Shown here piece by piece: positions 54,703-64,000 of a DNA stretch of 64,000 nt. The stretch covers positions 186,001 to 250,000 of the forward strand of contig NZ_FOIB01000009.1 of NCBI RefSeq assembly GCF_900111765.1, read 5' to 3'. The notes beneath the pieces were generated by a model that was not told the origin of the DNA, ran no database searches, and saw only the letters and a program-made list of their open reading frames with translations. This DNA comes from Myxococcus fulvus (GTDB taxonomy: Bacteria; Myxococcota; Myxococcia; Myxococcales; Myxococcaceae). Both the position numbers and the translations under genes were made by a program. Position 1 is the first letter of the stretch; each line of letters starts with the position of its first letter.

Positions 54703-55874
54703 CGGTGGGCTCCGCGGTCTTCGAGTTCGCCACCGCCACGCGGATTGTCTTCGGGCCGGGCAGGTTGTCGGAGGCGCCCGCGCTGGTGCGCGGCCTGGGC
54801 GCGGAGCGCGTGTTGCTGGTCACGGGGAAGAACCCCGAGCGTGCGCGTGGGCTCCAGAAGGCATTGGAGGCGCAGGGGCTGGTGGTGAGCACGTACTCGG
54901 TGGAGGGCGAGCCCACGGTGGACGTGGTGCGGCGTGGGCTGTCGGTGCTCGCGGAGGCGCGCTGTGACGCGGTGGTGGCGCTGGGAGGCGGAAGCGCGCT
55001 CGATGCGGGCAAGGCGCTCGCCGCGCTGGCGACACAGGGGGGAGACCCGCTGGACTACCTGGAGGTCATCGGCCGGGGACAGCCGCTGACCGGGGTGGCC
55101 CTCCCCTTCGTGGCGATTCCGACCACGGCGGGCACGGGCTCGGAGGTGACTCGCAACGCGGTGCTGGGGTCCAAGGAGGCCCAGGTGAAGGCCAGCCTGC
55201 GCGGACCGCAGTTGCTGCCGCGTGTGGCGTTGGTGGACCCGGACCTGCTCATCGGCGCGCCGCCATCGGTGCTCGCGTCCAGCGGCATGGATGCGCTGTC
55301 GCAGCTCATCGAGCCGTTCCTCTCCGCGCGCGCCAATCCGCTCACGGACGCATTGGCGCGTGAGGGGTTGCGCCGGTCCGCGCGCTCGCTGCGCCGGGCT
55401 GTGCTGTCGACGGAGCCGGATGCCGAGGCACGCGAGGACCTGGCGCTGGCCAGCCTCTTCGGTGGACTGTGTCTGGCCAATTCAGGGCTGGGGGCGGTGC
55501 ATGGCTTCGCGGCGCCGCTCGGCGGCATGTTCGATGCGCCGCATGGGGCGGTCTGCGCGGCCCTGTTGTCCGCGGTGCTCGAGACGAATCTGCGCGCGCT
55601 GCGAGAGCGGGCCCCGGAGCACCCGGCGCTGCCGCGCTACCGGGAGCTGGCGACACTGCTCACGGGCCACGAGGGCGCGAGCGCCGAGGACGCCATCGAG
55701 TGGGTGGAGGCCTTGCGAGGAGCGCTGCGCATCCCGGGCCTGGCTCGTCATGGACTGACGTTGGAGCGCGTGCCGGAGCTGGTGACGAAGGCGCGCGCCG
55801 CGAGCAGCATGAAAGCCAACCCGCTTCCACTCACCGACGCGGAGCTCACGCACATCGCCACCCGTGCGCTGTAG
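54696..55874 (+). CDS. Iron-containing alcohol dehydrogenase, maleylacetate-reductase-like
   Basis: 392 aa; GTG 54696 or 54699, with GAGGA upstream. NAD-binding motifs are [11 protein letters not shown] and [13 protein letters not shown]. The metal region has [10 protein letters not shown], where the usual second His ligand is Gln, then [10 protein letters not shown] and DAPHGAVCA with the remaining His ligands. Length and motifs fit the type III dehydrogenases that include maleylacetate reductase. It lies between an ABM monooxygenase and a dienelactone hydrolase, the enzyme that produces maleylacetate, so a role at the end of (chloro)catechol or hydroxyquinol breakdown is a reasonable inference. 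Confidence 0.88.
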   Translation: MVTVGSAVFEFATATRIVFGPGRLSEAPALVRGLGAERVLLVTGKNPERARGLQKALEAQGLVVSTYSVEGEPTVDVVRRGLSVLAEARCDAVVALGGGSALDAGKALAALATQGGDPLDYLEVIGRGQPLTGVALPFVAIPTTAGTGSEVTRNAVLGSKEAQVKASLRGPQLLPRVALVDPDLLIGAPPSVLASSGMDALSQLIEPFLSARANPLTDALAREGLRRSARSLRRAVLSTEPDAEAREDLALASLFGGLCLANSGLGAVHGFAAPLGGMFDAPHGAVCAALLSAVLETNLRALRERAPEHPALPRYRELATLLTGHEGASAEDAIEWVEALRGALRIPGLARHGLTLERVPELVTKARAASSMKANPLPLTDAELTHIATRAL

Positions 55875-55898
55875 CCGCAGCCCTTCACGAGGAATCCC

Positions 55899-56636
55899 AT
55901 GGAAGACATCGAACTCGACACAGCGGATGGAACGATGGACGCGAAGCTGTTCCAGCCCGAGGGACGCGGCCCGTGGCCCGCCGTGCTTCTGCTCACGGAC
56001 GCGATGGGCATCCGCCCTGCCTTCGAGCACGCGGCCCAGCGGCTCGCGGACGCGGGATATGTCGTGCTGCTGCCCAATGTCTTCTATCGCGAGGGGCGCG
56101 CCGCGACCTTGGACTTGAAGGGCTCCTTCGCGGATGAGGCCTTCCGCAAGCGCATCTACGCGCTCATCGCCACGTTGACGCCGGAGCGCGTGCGCACGGA
56201 CGGCGCGGCGGAGCTGGGCTTCCTCGCGCAACTTCCGCAGGTGCGTGGACCCAAGGTCGGCGTCGCCGGGTACTGCATGAGCGGCGGCATCGCCGTGCGG
56301 CTGGCGGCGGACTTCCCTGACGTCATCGCCGCCGCGGTGTCCAACCATGGCGGTCGACTCGCGACCGACTCGCCGGACAGTCCTCACCTGCGCGTGGGCG
56401 ACGTGAAGGGCGAACTGGTGTTCGGCCACGCGGACCAGGACGCCTCCATGCCGCCCGACGCCATCCAGCGACTGGAAGCGGCGCTGAAGGCGGCGGGCGT
56501 GCGACACCAGTCACGACTCCACGCGGGAGCACGCCACGGCTACGCGGTGGAGGACTCGGCCGCCTATCAGCCCGAAGCAGCCGAGGAACACTGGCGCGAT
56601 CTGCTCGACGTCATGGGACGCATGCTGGCGAAGTGA
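55899..56636 (+). CDS. Dienelactone hydrolase-family enzyme
   Basis: 245 aa; ATG 55899 follows the dehydrogenase stop by 24 bp. The nucleophile is Cys in VGVAGYCMSGG, as in true dienelactone hydrolases; the acid is in VFGHADQDASMP and the His in AGARHGYAV. WPAVLLLTDAMGIRPAFE is the oxyanion-strand region. Known members hydrolyse dienelactone to maleylacetate, feeding the reductase encoded just upstream. It is cytosolic, with no signal peptide. Relatives with other lactone or ester substrates exist, so the exact reaction is open. Confidence 0.9.
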   Translation: MEDIELDTADGTMDAKLFQPEGRGPWPAVLLLTDAMGIRPAFEHAAQRLADAGYVVLLPNVFYREGRAATLDLKGSFADEAFRKRIYALIATLTPERVRTDGAAELGFLAQLPQVRGPKVGVAGYCMSGGIAVRLAADFPDVIAAAVSNHGGRLATDSPDSPHLRVGDVKGELVFGHADQDASMPPDAIQRLEAALKAAGVRHQSRLHAGARHGYAVEDSAAYQPEAAEEHWRDLLDVMGRMLAK

Positions 56637-56923
56637 GGCGAACCCGAGACTCACTTGCCAGGAAATCGCGGGAGCGTTATTCGTACGTCCATGGTTCGCG
56701 TCGTGATCGCTCGTCGATTTAGCCGCCCCCCGGCCCCCTTCGGGTGTCGGGAGGCCGTGCTGCTCTGAGCGCGCACGCACCTCTCGTTGGCGAAACGCCG
56801 TCTGGCGCGACGCCCACCCGGAGCCGCCGGGGGGGCATCCGAGGCCGGTGACGCCTGGCGGACTCCTCGCTCGGCGCGCCGGAGACCGCTGCGTTTCCCG
56901 TTCGCTTCCGAGAGGTCTTCACC

Positions 56924-58081
56924 ATGTCGTCCCTTCCCATCGCCGTCCTCAGCGCCGAGGAGCTTCGGCGCGCCCTGTCCGTTCGTGATTTGACCGACCC
57001 CGCTTCCGGCCCCCACGCCCTCCAACTCCTCGTCGCCTCCGCGCTCGAAGCCCTGCGCACCGCCTGGCGCTGCGAGGTGCGGACACATCGCCAGAGCCCC
57101 GTCGTCTCCATCGCCGACAACTACGACCGCCTCCACTACCCACCCGGAGGCGTCGCCCGCGACGCGCGCTACACCCGCTACGTCTGCGACACCGCGCTCC
57201 TGCGCTCGCAGACCTCCGCCATGATTCCCGGCGTCCTGCGCCGCCTCGCTAGCTCTCCACCCGAGGATGTAATCGTCGCCTGTCCCGGCCTCGTCTACCG
57301 ACGCGACTGCATCGACCGGCTCCACACCGGCGAGCCCCACCAGATGGACCTGTGGCGCATCCGTCGCGGCCCGCCCCTCACCCCCCAGGACCTGCGCCAG
57401 ATGATTACCACCGTGGTCCAGGCACTCCTCCCCGGACGCGAGCTGAAGCTCACCGACGCCGTGCACCCGTACACGACGGACGGTCTGCAGATCGACGTCC
57501 GAGACGGCGACGACTGGGTGGAGATCGGCGAGTGCGGCCTCGCGCTCCCCGACCTCCTCGCCGAGAGCGGCCTGGAGGCAGGCCCCGTCACCGGCCTCGC
57601 CATGGGACTGGGACTCGACCGCATCCTCATGCTGCGCAAGGGCCTGGACGACATCCGGCTCCTGCGCTCCACCGACCCACGCATCGCCACGCAGCTGTTG
57701 GACCTGACGCCCTATCAGCCCGTGTCCTCGATGCCCGCGGTGCGCCGCGACATGTCCCTGGTCATCGACGAGCACCGCACGGCGGAGGAGCTGGGCGACG
57801 CCGTGCGCGCCGCGCTGGGCGCGCGGGCGGAGCTCGTGGAGAGCGTCGAGGTCGTGAGCCAGACGCCCTACGCCGAGCTCCACCCCAACGCGGTGAAGCG
57901 CCTGGCCCTTCGCCCGGACCAGAAGAACGTCCTCCTGCGCGTGGTGCTGCGCTCCCTGGAGCGCACCCTCACGCATGACGAGTGCAACGAGCTGCGCGAC
58001 GACATCTACGCCACGCTGCACCAGGGGACCACGTGGGAGTGGGCCGCGCGCCCACGTCCCAGGGAGCCTCAGACCTTGTAG
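56924..58081 (+). CDS. PheRS-like class II ligase with FDX-ACB domain, function unknown
   Basis: 385 aa; ATG 56924 with GAGAGGT upstream. Motif-2 region: [20 protein letters not shown], then [19 protein letters not shown]. Motif 3: [15 protein letters not shown] followed by the [15 protein letters not shown] end that marks phenylalanyl-tRNA synthetases. Residues 290-375 form an FDX-ACB anticodon-binding domain ([25 protein letters not shown]-like). This monomeric layout recalls mitochondrial PheRS and the bacterial relatives called PheS-related mystery ligase (SrmL, from memory). It is not the housekeeping PheST, which needs a beta subunit. It may aminoacylate a specialised acceptor. It overlaps the next, convergent gene by 13 bases at the 3' end. 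Confidence 0.82.
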   Translation: MSSLPIAVLSAEELRRALSVRDLTDPASGPHALQLLVASALEALRTAWRCEVRTHRQSPVVSIADNYDRLHYPPGGVARDARYTRYVCDTALLRSQTSAMIPGVLRRLASSPPEDVIVACPGLVYRRDCIDRLHTGEPHQMDLWRIRRGPPLTPQDLRQMITTVVQALLPGRELKLTDAVHPYTTDGLQIDVRDGDDWVEIGECGLALPDLLAESGLEAGPVTGLAMGLGLDRILMLRKGLDDIRLLRSTDPRIATQLLDLTPYQPVSSMPAVRRDMSLVIDEHRTAEELGDAVRAALGARAELVESVEVVSQTPYAELHPNAVKRLALRPDQKNVLLRVVLRSLERTLTHDECNELRDDIYATLHQGTTWEWAARPRPREPQTL

Positions 58082-59598
58082 AGCAGGTCCATGTACTTCT
58101 TGAGCAAGTCGCTCACGAGGCCACGGAAGGGGACGGCGGCGGCCATGCCGTAGACGGGCGCCATCGTCCCCTTCTCGCCGGGGTTCGCCTTCACGTGCTC
58201 CACGGCGGCGCGCAGATCCGACAGGAACCTCTCCGCCACGCCCGGCTGCGCGTGCCGCAGCGTCACGCACAGGTGCACCGCCGCGGGCTTGTGCAGCCCG
58301 TTGAGGCTCCACCCCTGCTCACCCAACCGCTCCATCACCTTGAAGATGTCCACCGTCTCGGAGCCGAACGCGATGACGAACAGCGGATCTCCCAGCACGT
58401 GCAGCTCGGGGATGGCGCGAATGCCCTGCTTGATCGTATCCGCCGTCTCGAGGATGCGACGCGTGGCCTCCAGGTAGCCCTGCTCCCCCATGCTGACCAG
58501 CGACGCCCACGCCACCGCGATGAGCGCGCCGGGACGGCTGCCGGAGAACGTGGGCGAGAAGTAGATGCCGCCGGGCCACTCGGTGGCCGTGAAGTACTGG
58601 TGCGAGCGCAGCTCGGTGCCCCGGTACAACACCACCGACGAGCCCTTCGCCGCGTAGCCGAACTTGTGCGTGTCCGCGGACATCGACGTCACGCCCGGCA
58701 GCCGGAAGTCGAACGGCGGCACCTCGCGCCCCAGCTTCCTCGCGAAGGGCAGCACGAACCCACCCAGGCACGCGTCGGTGTGGAAGCCGATGCGCTTCTT
58801 GCGCGCCAGCTCGGACAGCTCGGCGATCGGATCGATGACTCCGTGGGGAAAACCCGGCGCCGAGCCGATGAGCACGATGGTGTTGCGCGTGAGCGCCTTC
58901 TTCGTCGCGGCCACGTCCGCGCGGTAGTCGGCCCCCACCGGCACGCGCACCATCTTCACGCCGAAGTAGTGCGCCGCCTTGTCGAAGGCCGGGTGCGCGC
59001 TGGAGGGCGCCACCATCTCCGGCTTCGTGATGCCCTTGGTCTCCCGGGCCCAGTCCCGGTACGTCTTGATGGCGAGCATGATGCTCTCGGTGCCACCCGA
59101 GGACATGGAACCGCAGACATGCTCGGAGGCCGGCCGCCCCGCGTTCGCCGCGTCCGCGCCCAGCATCGTCGCGGCCATGGCGATGACCTCGGCCTCGAAC
59201 TTGGTGGCGCTGGGCCACAGGTCCGCGTGCAGCGGGTTGCTCTGCGAGTGCAGCGCGTACACCCGGTTGAGGAAGTCGATGTGCTCCGAGTCGCCGTTGT
59301 ACACGGCGCCGGACACCTTGCCGTCACGCCAGCGCCCCTCCTCCTGCGACTCCAGCGCCTGCAGCTCGCGCAGCACCTCCTCGCGCGAGCGTCCCGTCAC
59401 CGGCAGCCGGTCGAACGCGGGCATCTTGCCCCGATACGGCTTGAGCCCTCCCTCCAGCTCCGACAGGAGCGTGTCCGTCTCCTTCGAGAGCAGGTCGCGC
59501 ACCAGCGGCACGGCCTTGAGATAGCGCTCGGCCGCCGACAGCAGGCGGGGCGGGACGTGGTTCAGCAGGTTCAGCGACTTGGGGTCGGGCAATGCCAT
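58069..59598 (-). CDS. Sphingosine-1-phosphate-lyase-like PLP-dependent enzyme
   Basis: 509 aa; ATG 59598 with AGGAG 7 bases upstream. Fold-type I PLP enzyme of the group II decarboxylase type. SGTESIMLA-like ([18 protein letters not shown]), [18 protein letters not shown] and [17 protein letters not shown] are near-identical in pattern to sphingosine-1-phosphate lyase, with the PLP lysine in THKFGY and the Asp in DACLGG. No N-terminal membrane helix is present, unlike eukaryotic enzymes. It would cleave a phosphorylated long-chain base into an aldehyde and phosphoethanolamine, or decarboxylate an amino acid. It follows an FGGY kinase gene by 17 bp. Confidence 0.88.
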   Translation of the reverse strand: MALPDPKSLNLLNHVPPRLLSAAERYLKAVPLVRDLLSKETDTLLSELEGGLKPYRGKMPAFDRLPVTGRSREEVLRELQALESQEEGRWRDGKVSGAVYNGDSEHIDFLNRVYALHSQSNPLHADLWPSATKFEAEVIAMAATMLGADAANAGRPASEHVCGSMSSGGTESIMLAIKTYRDWARETKGITKPEMVAPSSAHPAFDKAAHYFGVKMVRVPVGADYRADVAATKKALTRNTIVLIGSAPGFPHGVIDPIAELSELARKKRIGFHTDACLGGFVLPFARKLGREVPPFDFRLPGVTSMSADTHKFGYAAKGSSVVLYRGTELRSHQYFTATEWPGGIYFSPTFSGSRPGALIAVAWASLVSMGEQGYLEATRRILETADTIKQGIRAIPELHVLGDPLFVIAFGSETVDIFKVMERLGEQGWSLNGLHKPAAVHLCVTLRHAQPGVAERFLSDLRAAVEHVKANPGEKGTMAPVYGMAAAVPFRGLVSDLLKKYMDLLYKV

Positions 59599-59615
59599 GC
59601 GCGGCTCCTGGGCCT

Positions 59616-61214
59616 TCAGGCGCTTCGCGCGCGGTTGAGCCGCGCGAAGATGGCCTTGTTGCTCTTGTAGAGGTTGACGAATTCGCGGAACAGCTCGTCG
59701 TACAGCGCGCGGTTCGCGGGGTCCGGCTCGAACGTCCTCGCCACGGGGACGAGCGCGGGCAGCTCCTCCACCGTCAGCTCCCCCAACGCCACGGCCGCCT
59801 GGAACGCCGCCCCGCGCGCGTTGGCCAAGACCGGCTCGTCCACCTGTTGGATGGAGCGGCCCAGCACGTCCGCGTGAATCTGGCACCAGAGCGCCGAGCG
59901 CGCCCCTCCGCCGATGATGCGCAGCGACTCCAGCTTGCGCCCGACGAACTGCTCCACGTAGGTGAACAGCCAGCGCGAGTTGAAGGCCACGCCCTCCATC
60001 ACCGCGCGCACCAGGTGCGCCCGCGTCGTCTTCAGCGACTGGTTGAAGAACCCGCCACGCAGCGACTTGTCGTCCACCGGGCTGCGCTCGCCGTTGAGCC
60101 AGGGCAGGAAGATGAGCCTGTCGCTGCCGGCGGGGACCTGGCTCGCCTCGCGCTCCATCAGCCGGTACACCTCCGCGGAGTCCTCCTCCTGTCCCTCGGG
60201 CCGGCCCGCCTGGCCGTACAGGATGTTGTCCTTGAGGAAGGTGAGGCAGATGCCCGCGGACTCCTGCTCGTTGGCGAGCAGGTAGCGCCCTGGCAGCGCC
60301 GACGGCACGGACGCCATCTGGTGGAACAGGTCCGACTTCTTGTACGGCACGTGGCAACACAGCCACGACGACGTGCCCACGCACAGGTGCGCCTCGAAGT
60401 CGCGCACCGCGCCCGAGCCCACCGCCGCGGCGAGGATGTCCGGCGCGCCCGTCACCACGCGCACGTCCTCGCTCAACCCCAGCTCGCTCGCGGCCCGGGC
60501 GCTCAGCGGCCCCAGCACGCTCGCGGCGGGCACCAGGTCCGGCAGCTTCTCGCGGTGCAGGCCCGACATGCGCAACAGCCCCGCGTCGTAGTCGACGCGG
60601 CCCAGCGTCCGGTTGTCCGTCACCCAGTGCAAGGTGATGGAGTCGTACGACGCCGCGAAGCGCCCGCTCAGCTTCAGGTTGAGCCAGTCCTTGGGCTCCA
60701 GGAACTTGTACGTCGCGCGGTAGACGTCCGGGTGCTCCGCCTGGAGGTAGAGGATGTGGCCCACCGGGTCCTTCCCGGACAGGCTCGGCACGCCGCCCGT
60801 CAGGCGGATCCACTGGAACAGCCGGGTGACGCCATAGCCCTCGATGGGGACCAGCCCTCCCGCGACGCGCTTGACGTGCGGTGCCCCGCGCGAGTCCATC
60901 CAGATGAGCGCCGGCCGCAGCGGCGTCCCCTGCTCATCCACCGCCACCGTGCCGGACCACTGCGAGCTGCAGTTGACGCCGATGATGTCGCGCGCGGACA
61001 CCTTCCCCGAGCCGAGCAGCCTGCGCGTACCCCGGACGATGGCGCTCCACCACGCCTCCGGGTCCTGCTCCGCGCCGCCGTCCGGCAACAAATCCAACGC
61101 CAGCGGCTCCACCTCACCGCCGAGGATGCGTCCGCGCAGCGTGACGACCGCCAGCTTCACGGCGGAGGTGCCCAGGTCGATGGCCAGGATGGACTTGTCA
61201 CCTGCGTGGGACAC
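59616..61214 (-). CDS. FGGY-family carbohydrate kinase (xylulokinase-like)
   Basis: 532 aa; GTG 61214 has GGAGG 6 bases upstream, giving an N-terminus at [17 protein letters not shown], the first phosphate-binding strand. [23 protein letters not shown] and [16 protein letters not shown] are FGGY motifs; the substrate region LIWMDSRG has the catalytic-Asp-type pattern; [18 protein letters not shown] and [20 protein letters not shown] close the ATP site. Xylulokinase fits best, but glycerol or other polyols are possible. It is co-transcribed with the lyase-like gene 17 bp downstream; a lipid-linked role is possible but unproven. Confidence 0.9.
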   Translation of the reverse strand: MSHAGDKSILAIDLGTSAVKLAVVTLRGRILGGEVEPLALDLLPDGGAEQDPEAWWSAIVRGTRRLLGSGKVSARDIIGVNCSSQWSGTVAVDEQGTPLRPALIWMDSRGAPHVKRVAGGLVPIEGYGVTRLFQWIRLTGGVPSLSGKDPVGHILYLQAEHPDVYRATYKFLEPKDWLNLKLSGRFAASYDSITLHWVTDNRTLGRVDYDAGLLRMSGLHREKLPDLVPAASVLGPLSARAASELGLSEDVRVVTGAPDILAAAVGSGAVRDFEAHLCVGTSSWLCCHVPYKKSDLFHQMASVPSALPGRYLLANEQESAGICLTFLKDNILYGQAGRPEGQEEDSAEVYRLMEREASQVPAGSDRLIFLPWLNGERSPVDDKSLRGGFFNQSLKTTRAHLVRAVMEGVAFNSRWLFTYVEQFVGRKLESLRIIGGGARSALWCQIHADVLGRSIQQVDEPVLANARGAAFQAAVALGELTVEELPALVPVARTFEPDPANRALYDELFREFVNLYKSNKAIFARLNRARSA

Positions 61215-61384
61215 TCGGCCCTCCGAGCCGGAATGGGGGAGCCGCCCGAGCACGACGGCGGGCCGGACTCTAGGAATCACGTCGTGCCGCTTGCCATCCA
61301 CAAGTCGAGGCAAGGGCGCTTTTCTGAACGACGGCCCTGGCTCCGAGTCTTGGTGCTAGCGTGCACGCCTCCCCTGGGGGTGGC

Positions 61385-62881
61385 ATGCGCCGGTTCGTCG
61401 TCAGCGCGAGGGAGCTGTGGCAGCGGCACCCGATGGCGCTGGGTGTCGCGGTGACGTTCTCGCTCAGCCTGCTGTTGCGCTGGCTGTATCTCCAGTCCGC
61501 GCCCGACCGCGCCTGGCCCTTCTCCATCTTCTTCTACGGCGACTCGCGCTTCTTCCACACGTACGCACTCGAGCACGCCCGGGGCCTCGCGAGCTCCGCC
61601 ACCCTGCCCTATCACCCGCCCCTGTTCCCGTGGCTCCTGGGCCTGCTCTACCGCGTGATGGGCGAGCCCCAGGGCAACGCCTATCCGTACAAGCTGTGCC
61701 TGGCCGCGCTCAGCGCCTCCACCGTGGCGCTGTCATGGACGTGGTGGCGGGGCCTCCTGGGCACCGCGTGGAGCTTCGTGGCCGCGGGCCTGTTCGCCGC
61801 GAGCTTCGGCTGGCTGGTGCTGTCCACCACGTACAGCAACGAAGTCCTGTACGCCTTCTTCCTCACCGCCACGCTCGCGCTCGTGCTGCGCCACCGAGCG
61901 GGGCCCACGCCCGTCGGCGCCGTGCTGCTGGGGCTCGCGATGGGCCTGGGCTCGCTCACCCGCGCCGAGCACCTGTACCTGTGGCCCTTCCTGCTCGCGT
62001 GGGCCTGGCTGTACCGGGGCCACACCCCGCTGGCGTCCCTGGCCACGCGCTGGGGCGCCGCGGTGCTCGTGTCAGCGATGGTGCTCACCCCGTGGGCCCT
62101 GCGCAACGCGCGTGTGCTCCAGGAGCTCAACGCGAGCACACCCTCGCTGGAGCCCCTGCCCGTCATGGCGCCCGTCACCGTGTACGGCCCCATCAACTTC
62201 GCCATGGCGAACCATGCGGGCGCCACCGGCGGCTTCACCCCGGACTCCGTCAACCAGCTGGGCCAGGACGGCCACCTGGACGTGGCCAACACCGCGCAGC
62301 GCCACCTGCTCCTGCACGGCTACGCGGTGGGCCTGTCGTGGATGCGCGAGCACCCCGCCGACGCCGCGCGGCTGTGGAGCGCCAAGCTGGGGCGCTGGCT
62401 GGATGGACTGAGCCTGGGCCTGGGCGCGTCCAACCTGCCCTCGGGCCTGAGCGGCTCGCGCGCCCCCGTGGACCTCTTCGTCCCCGAGGGTGGCGCGCTC
62501 AAGTGGCCGCTCGTCGCGCTCCTCGTCGCGGGCGTCCTGTTGTCCGTGACGCCCCGCTGGCGCGACTTCAGCCTGCTGTCGCTCGTCGTCCTGCATCGGG
62601 CGCTCATCACCGCCGCCTTCTTCGGCTACACGCGCGGCCTGCTCACCATCTTCCCCGCGCTGCTCCCGCTGCTGCTCCTGCCCCTCGTCGCGCTCACCGC
62701 GCGAAGGCCCGCGCTCGCCCTGCGCGTGCCCGCAATCGCAGGCCTCCTGCTGCTCTTGTTGTGGGTGGAGGCCGGGGCGCTCGCGCTCGGCGCGCCGCGC
62801 GGCTTCATGGCCAGCGGCAGCACGGACCGCACCAGCGGCAAGCTCATCCAGGACGACTGGGTGCGCATCTGGCCGAAGTGA
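61385..62881 (+). CDS. Membrane glycosyltransferase (GT39/ArnT-like)
   Basis: 498 aa from ATG 61385 (GTG 61361 is an upstream alternative). About ten membrane helices are predicted, starting with LGVAVTFSLSLLLRWLYL. The first outer loop carries FFYGDSRFFHTYALEHARG and YHPPLFPWLLGLLYR, the acidic catalytic loop typical of polyprenyl-phosphate-dependent sugar transferases of the GT39/GT83 group. LTRAEHLYLWPFLLA and APVTVYGPINFAMANHAG are other recognisable segments. It would transfer a lipid-linked sugar to a protein or lipid on the periplasmic side. No glycan partner genes are adjacent. Confidence 0.82.
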   Translation: MRRFVVSARELWQRHPMALGVAVTFSLSLLLRWLYLQSAPDRAWPFSIFFYGDSRFFHTYALEHARGLASSATLPYHPPLFPWLLGLLYRVMGEPQGNAYPYKLCLAALSASTVALSWTWWRGLLGTAWSFVAAGLFAASFGWLVLSTTYSNEVLYAFFLTATLALVLRHRAGPTPVGAVLLGLAMGLGSLTRAEHLYLWPFLLAWAWLYRGHTPLASLATRWGAAVLVSAMVLTPWALRNARVLQELNASTPSLEPLPVMAPVTVYGPINFAMANHAGATGGFTPDSVNQLGQDGHLDVANTAQRHLLLHGYAVGLSWMREHPADAARLWSAKLGRWLDGLSLGLGASNLPSGLSGSRAPVDLFVPEGGALKWPLVALLVAGVLLSVTPRWRDFSLLSLVVLHRALITAAFFGYTRGLLTIFPALLPLLLLPLVALTARRPALALRVPAIAGLLLLLLWVEAGALALGAPRGFMASGSTDRTSGKLIQDDWVRIWPK

Positions 62882-62968
62882 GCCAGAACAACCTGTCAAT
62901 AAAATTTGGATGAGGGTGGCACAAATACGCGCCCAGCGCCATAGCGGTATTCACTTAGGGTGTGCCAC

Positions 62969-62988
62969 AGTGTTCAATAGCGAACACT
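62969..62988. promoter_or_regulatory. Inverted repeat upstream of the metallopeptidase gene
   Basis: AGTGTTC (62969-62975) and GAACACT (62982-62988) are perfect 7-bp arms with a 6-bp spacer, in an AT-richer stretch 154 bp before the metallopeptidase start. It could be an operator or an mRNA hairpin. Confidence 0.4.
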
Positions 62989-63025
62989 TCTACCCCGCGT
63001 TTTTCCTAGAGCACGTGTTTGGAAC

Positions 63026-63056
63026 GAATATCTGGGAATAAGCCATATTCATTTTT
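63026..63056 (+). terminator. Weak terminator or attenuator hairpin
   Basis: GAATAT-CT-GG (63026-63035) can pair with CCATATTC (63043-63050), followed by ATTTTTC. It may end the glycosyltransferase transcript or act as an attenuator in the metallopeptidase leader. Confidence 0.35.
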
Positions 63057-63083
63057 CTGCGGGGCATCAGTAAGGCGTCTGCG

Positions 63084-63125
63084 GGCTCCGCACCGGAGCC
63101 TTCGGGGTCCGCCCCTCGGGACCCC
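63084..63125 (+). other. Twin GC-rich hairpins in the metallopeptidase leader
   Basis: GGCTCCG-CAC-CGGAGCC (63084-63100) and GGGGTCC-8-base loop-GGACCCC (63104-63125) are back-to-back perfect 7-bp stems ending 5 bases before the AGGAGA ribosome site at 63131. They leave the ribosome site free; a role in mRNA stability is possible. Confidence 0.55.
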
Positions 63126-63141
63126 CATAGAGGAGAACCGC

Positions 63142-64000
63142 ATGCGCCACACCCAGGTGTCAGCAGCATGTCTTGCCTTGCTCCTGTCAGGGACGAGCTG
63201 GGCGGTCCAGCCCCCCCAGGCAGGACCGAGCGCCGTCGCAGACAAGGCCTTCTTCAAGCCGGAGTTCTACCTTCCCATCCAGAACATGCCGCTGCAGCAG
63301 GCCCAGCAGACGCTGGACAAGGCGGCGGTGGGAGGCTGGGACGACTTCTTCAAGCGCAACGGGAGGGACTTCCGCGTCCACATCGACCCTCGCACCGGCA
63401 CGCCGTCGGGCATCGAGGGCGTCTACCCCATCATCCCCGGCAAGGGCGTGCGCAACCGCGTCACGCTCGACAGCGTGCGCGAGTCCATTGGCCGCTCCGT
63501 GGCGGAGGTGGACGAGTCCGTCGTCGGTGACCTGGTGTTCAAGTACATCGCGGACAACCAGGCCGCCTTCAACCTCGACGTGATGCAGATGAGCGCGCCG
63601 CGCGTCACGAAGATCAACGACAACCTCTGGCAGGTGCACATCGGCCAGGTGGTCAACGGCGTCCCGGTGCGCCACGCGCGCATCGCGGCGACCATCAGCC
63701 ACGGCAACCTCGTGCTCGTCGGCACCGAGGCGTGGGCCACGGTGGGCATCGAGACCCGCCCGGCGCTGTCGGCCGGTGACGCGCTCGTCGCCGGCAACGG
63801 CTTCGTGGGCCTGAACACCAGCCCCCAGGGCCTGTGGCAGCAGCCCACGCTGGAGATCGCCCCCGTCGCGCCGGAAGGTGAGTCCTTCGCCGGCGCCGTG
63901 GGCACCGGCTACAAGCACCAGCTGGTCTACGCCTACGGGTTCCAGGACCCGACGGGCCACCAGCGCTGGAAGGTCACGGTGGACGCGAACTCGGGCGAGA
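63142..64000 (+). CDS. Secreted thermolysin/fungalysin-type metallopeptidase, N-terminal part
   Basis: Partial: 286 codons, running off the right edge. ATG 63142 has AGGAGA 5 bases upstream. The signal peptide is TQVSAACLALLLSGTSWA with cleavage after SWA. The visible part is the propeptide: an FTP-like domain (GTPSGIEGVYPIIPGKGV, VGDLVFKYIADNQAAF, LWQVHIGQVVNGVPVRHARI) and then a PepSY-like segment (LVYAYGFQDPTG, RWKVTVDANSGE at the edge). The catalytic HExxH lies beyond the window, so M4 versus M36 cannot be settled. Its leader contains several hairpins. Confidence 0.82.
   Translation, partial: MRHTQVSAACLALLLSGTSWAVQPPQAGPSAVADKAFFKPEFYLPIQNMPLQQAQQTLDKAAVGGWDDFFKRNGRDFRVHIDPRTGTPSGIEGVYPIIPGKGVRNRVTLDSVRESIGRSVAEVDESVVGDLVFKYIADNQAAFNLDVMQMSAPRVTKINDNLWQVHIGQVVNGVPVRHARIAATISHGNLVLVGTEAWATVGIETRPALSAGDALVAGNGFVGLNTSPQGLWQQPTLEIAPVAPEGESFAGAVGTGYKHQLVYAYGFQDPTGHQRWKVTVDANSGE

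Noticed and set aside
56637-56923. T-box or tRNA-like leader before the PheRS-like gene
   Set aside because: Several GC-rich partial stems exist but no T-box sequence, anticodon-like loop or terminator could be found.

Overview
The window reads as chromosomal DNA of a myxobacterium in the Myxococcus/Corallococcus/Pyxidicoccus group. GC is very high, long antisense open frames are everywhere, and the gene content fits: tandem Ser/Thr kinases with PEGA domains, many lipoproteins, a PilZ-linked sigma54 activator and a retron-type reverse transcriptase. The genus is an inference. I see no rRNA, tRNA, CRISPR array or insertion sequence.

Layout. 0-5 kb: two tandem membrane Ser/Thr kinases (the first is cut by the window edge) and a small unknown gene. 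5-17.7 kb: mostly housekeeping and surface genes, namely a VWA surface lipoprotein, phosphatidylserine synthase, a penicillin-acylase-type lipoprotein, a ThiF-like enzyme, a lipoprotein hydrolase, a PilZ-AAA+-Fis activator and a GNAT acetyltransferase followed by a degenerate repeat array (17.6-18.1 kb).

18.2-31.9 kb is the most striking block. Eight tightly packed genes, mostly joined by ATGA overlaps, encode two zinc-ribbon membrane proteins, an NrdG-like radical SAM protein, two unknown proteins, a soluble FtsH-type AAA protease, a tiny beta-rich protein, a 1088-aa protein and a MoxR AAA+ ATPase. Beyond one inserted opposite-strand lipoprotein gene lies a degenerate VWA-like protein. This has the composition of an FtsH-MoxR-vWA ternary system, a class proposed from comparative genomics and largely unstudied in the laboratory. 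It is followed by a WGR/leucine-rich-repeat protein and an ATP-grasp protein, which match STM4015 and STM4014 of Salmonella. The partners STM4013, STM4012 and STM4011 lie about 11 kb away in a separate operon (44.4-47.4 kb), led by a HAD hydrolase.

Between these two halves lie a thiaminase-I-like lipoprotein whose ribosome-binding site is buried in a hairpin, a candidate new retron (RT gene preceded by a non-coding segment bounded by a perfect 13-bp inverted repeat), an RND efflux pair, an esterase lipoprotein and a class I terpene synthase.

48-64 kb: a LOG-like protein, an L,D-transpeptidase, an ATPase/TPR regulator, a discoidin/polysaccharide-lyase lipoprotein, a small aromatic-degradation-like operon (monooxygenase, maleylacetate-reductase-like enzyme, dienelactone hydrolase), a PheRS-like ligase of unknown role, an FGGY kinase paired with a sphingosine-1-phosphate-lyase homologue, a GT39-type membrane glycosyltransferase, and the start of a secreted thermolysin-type metallopeptidase.
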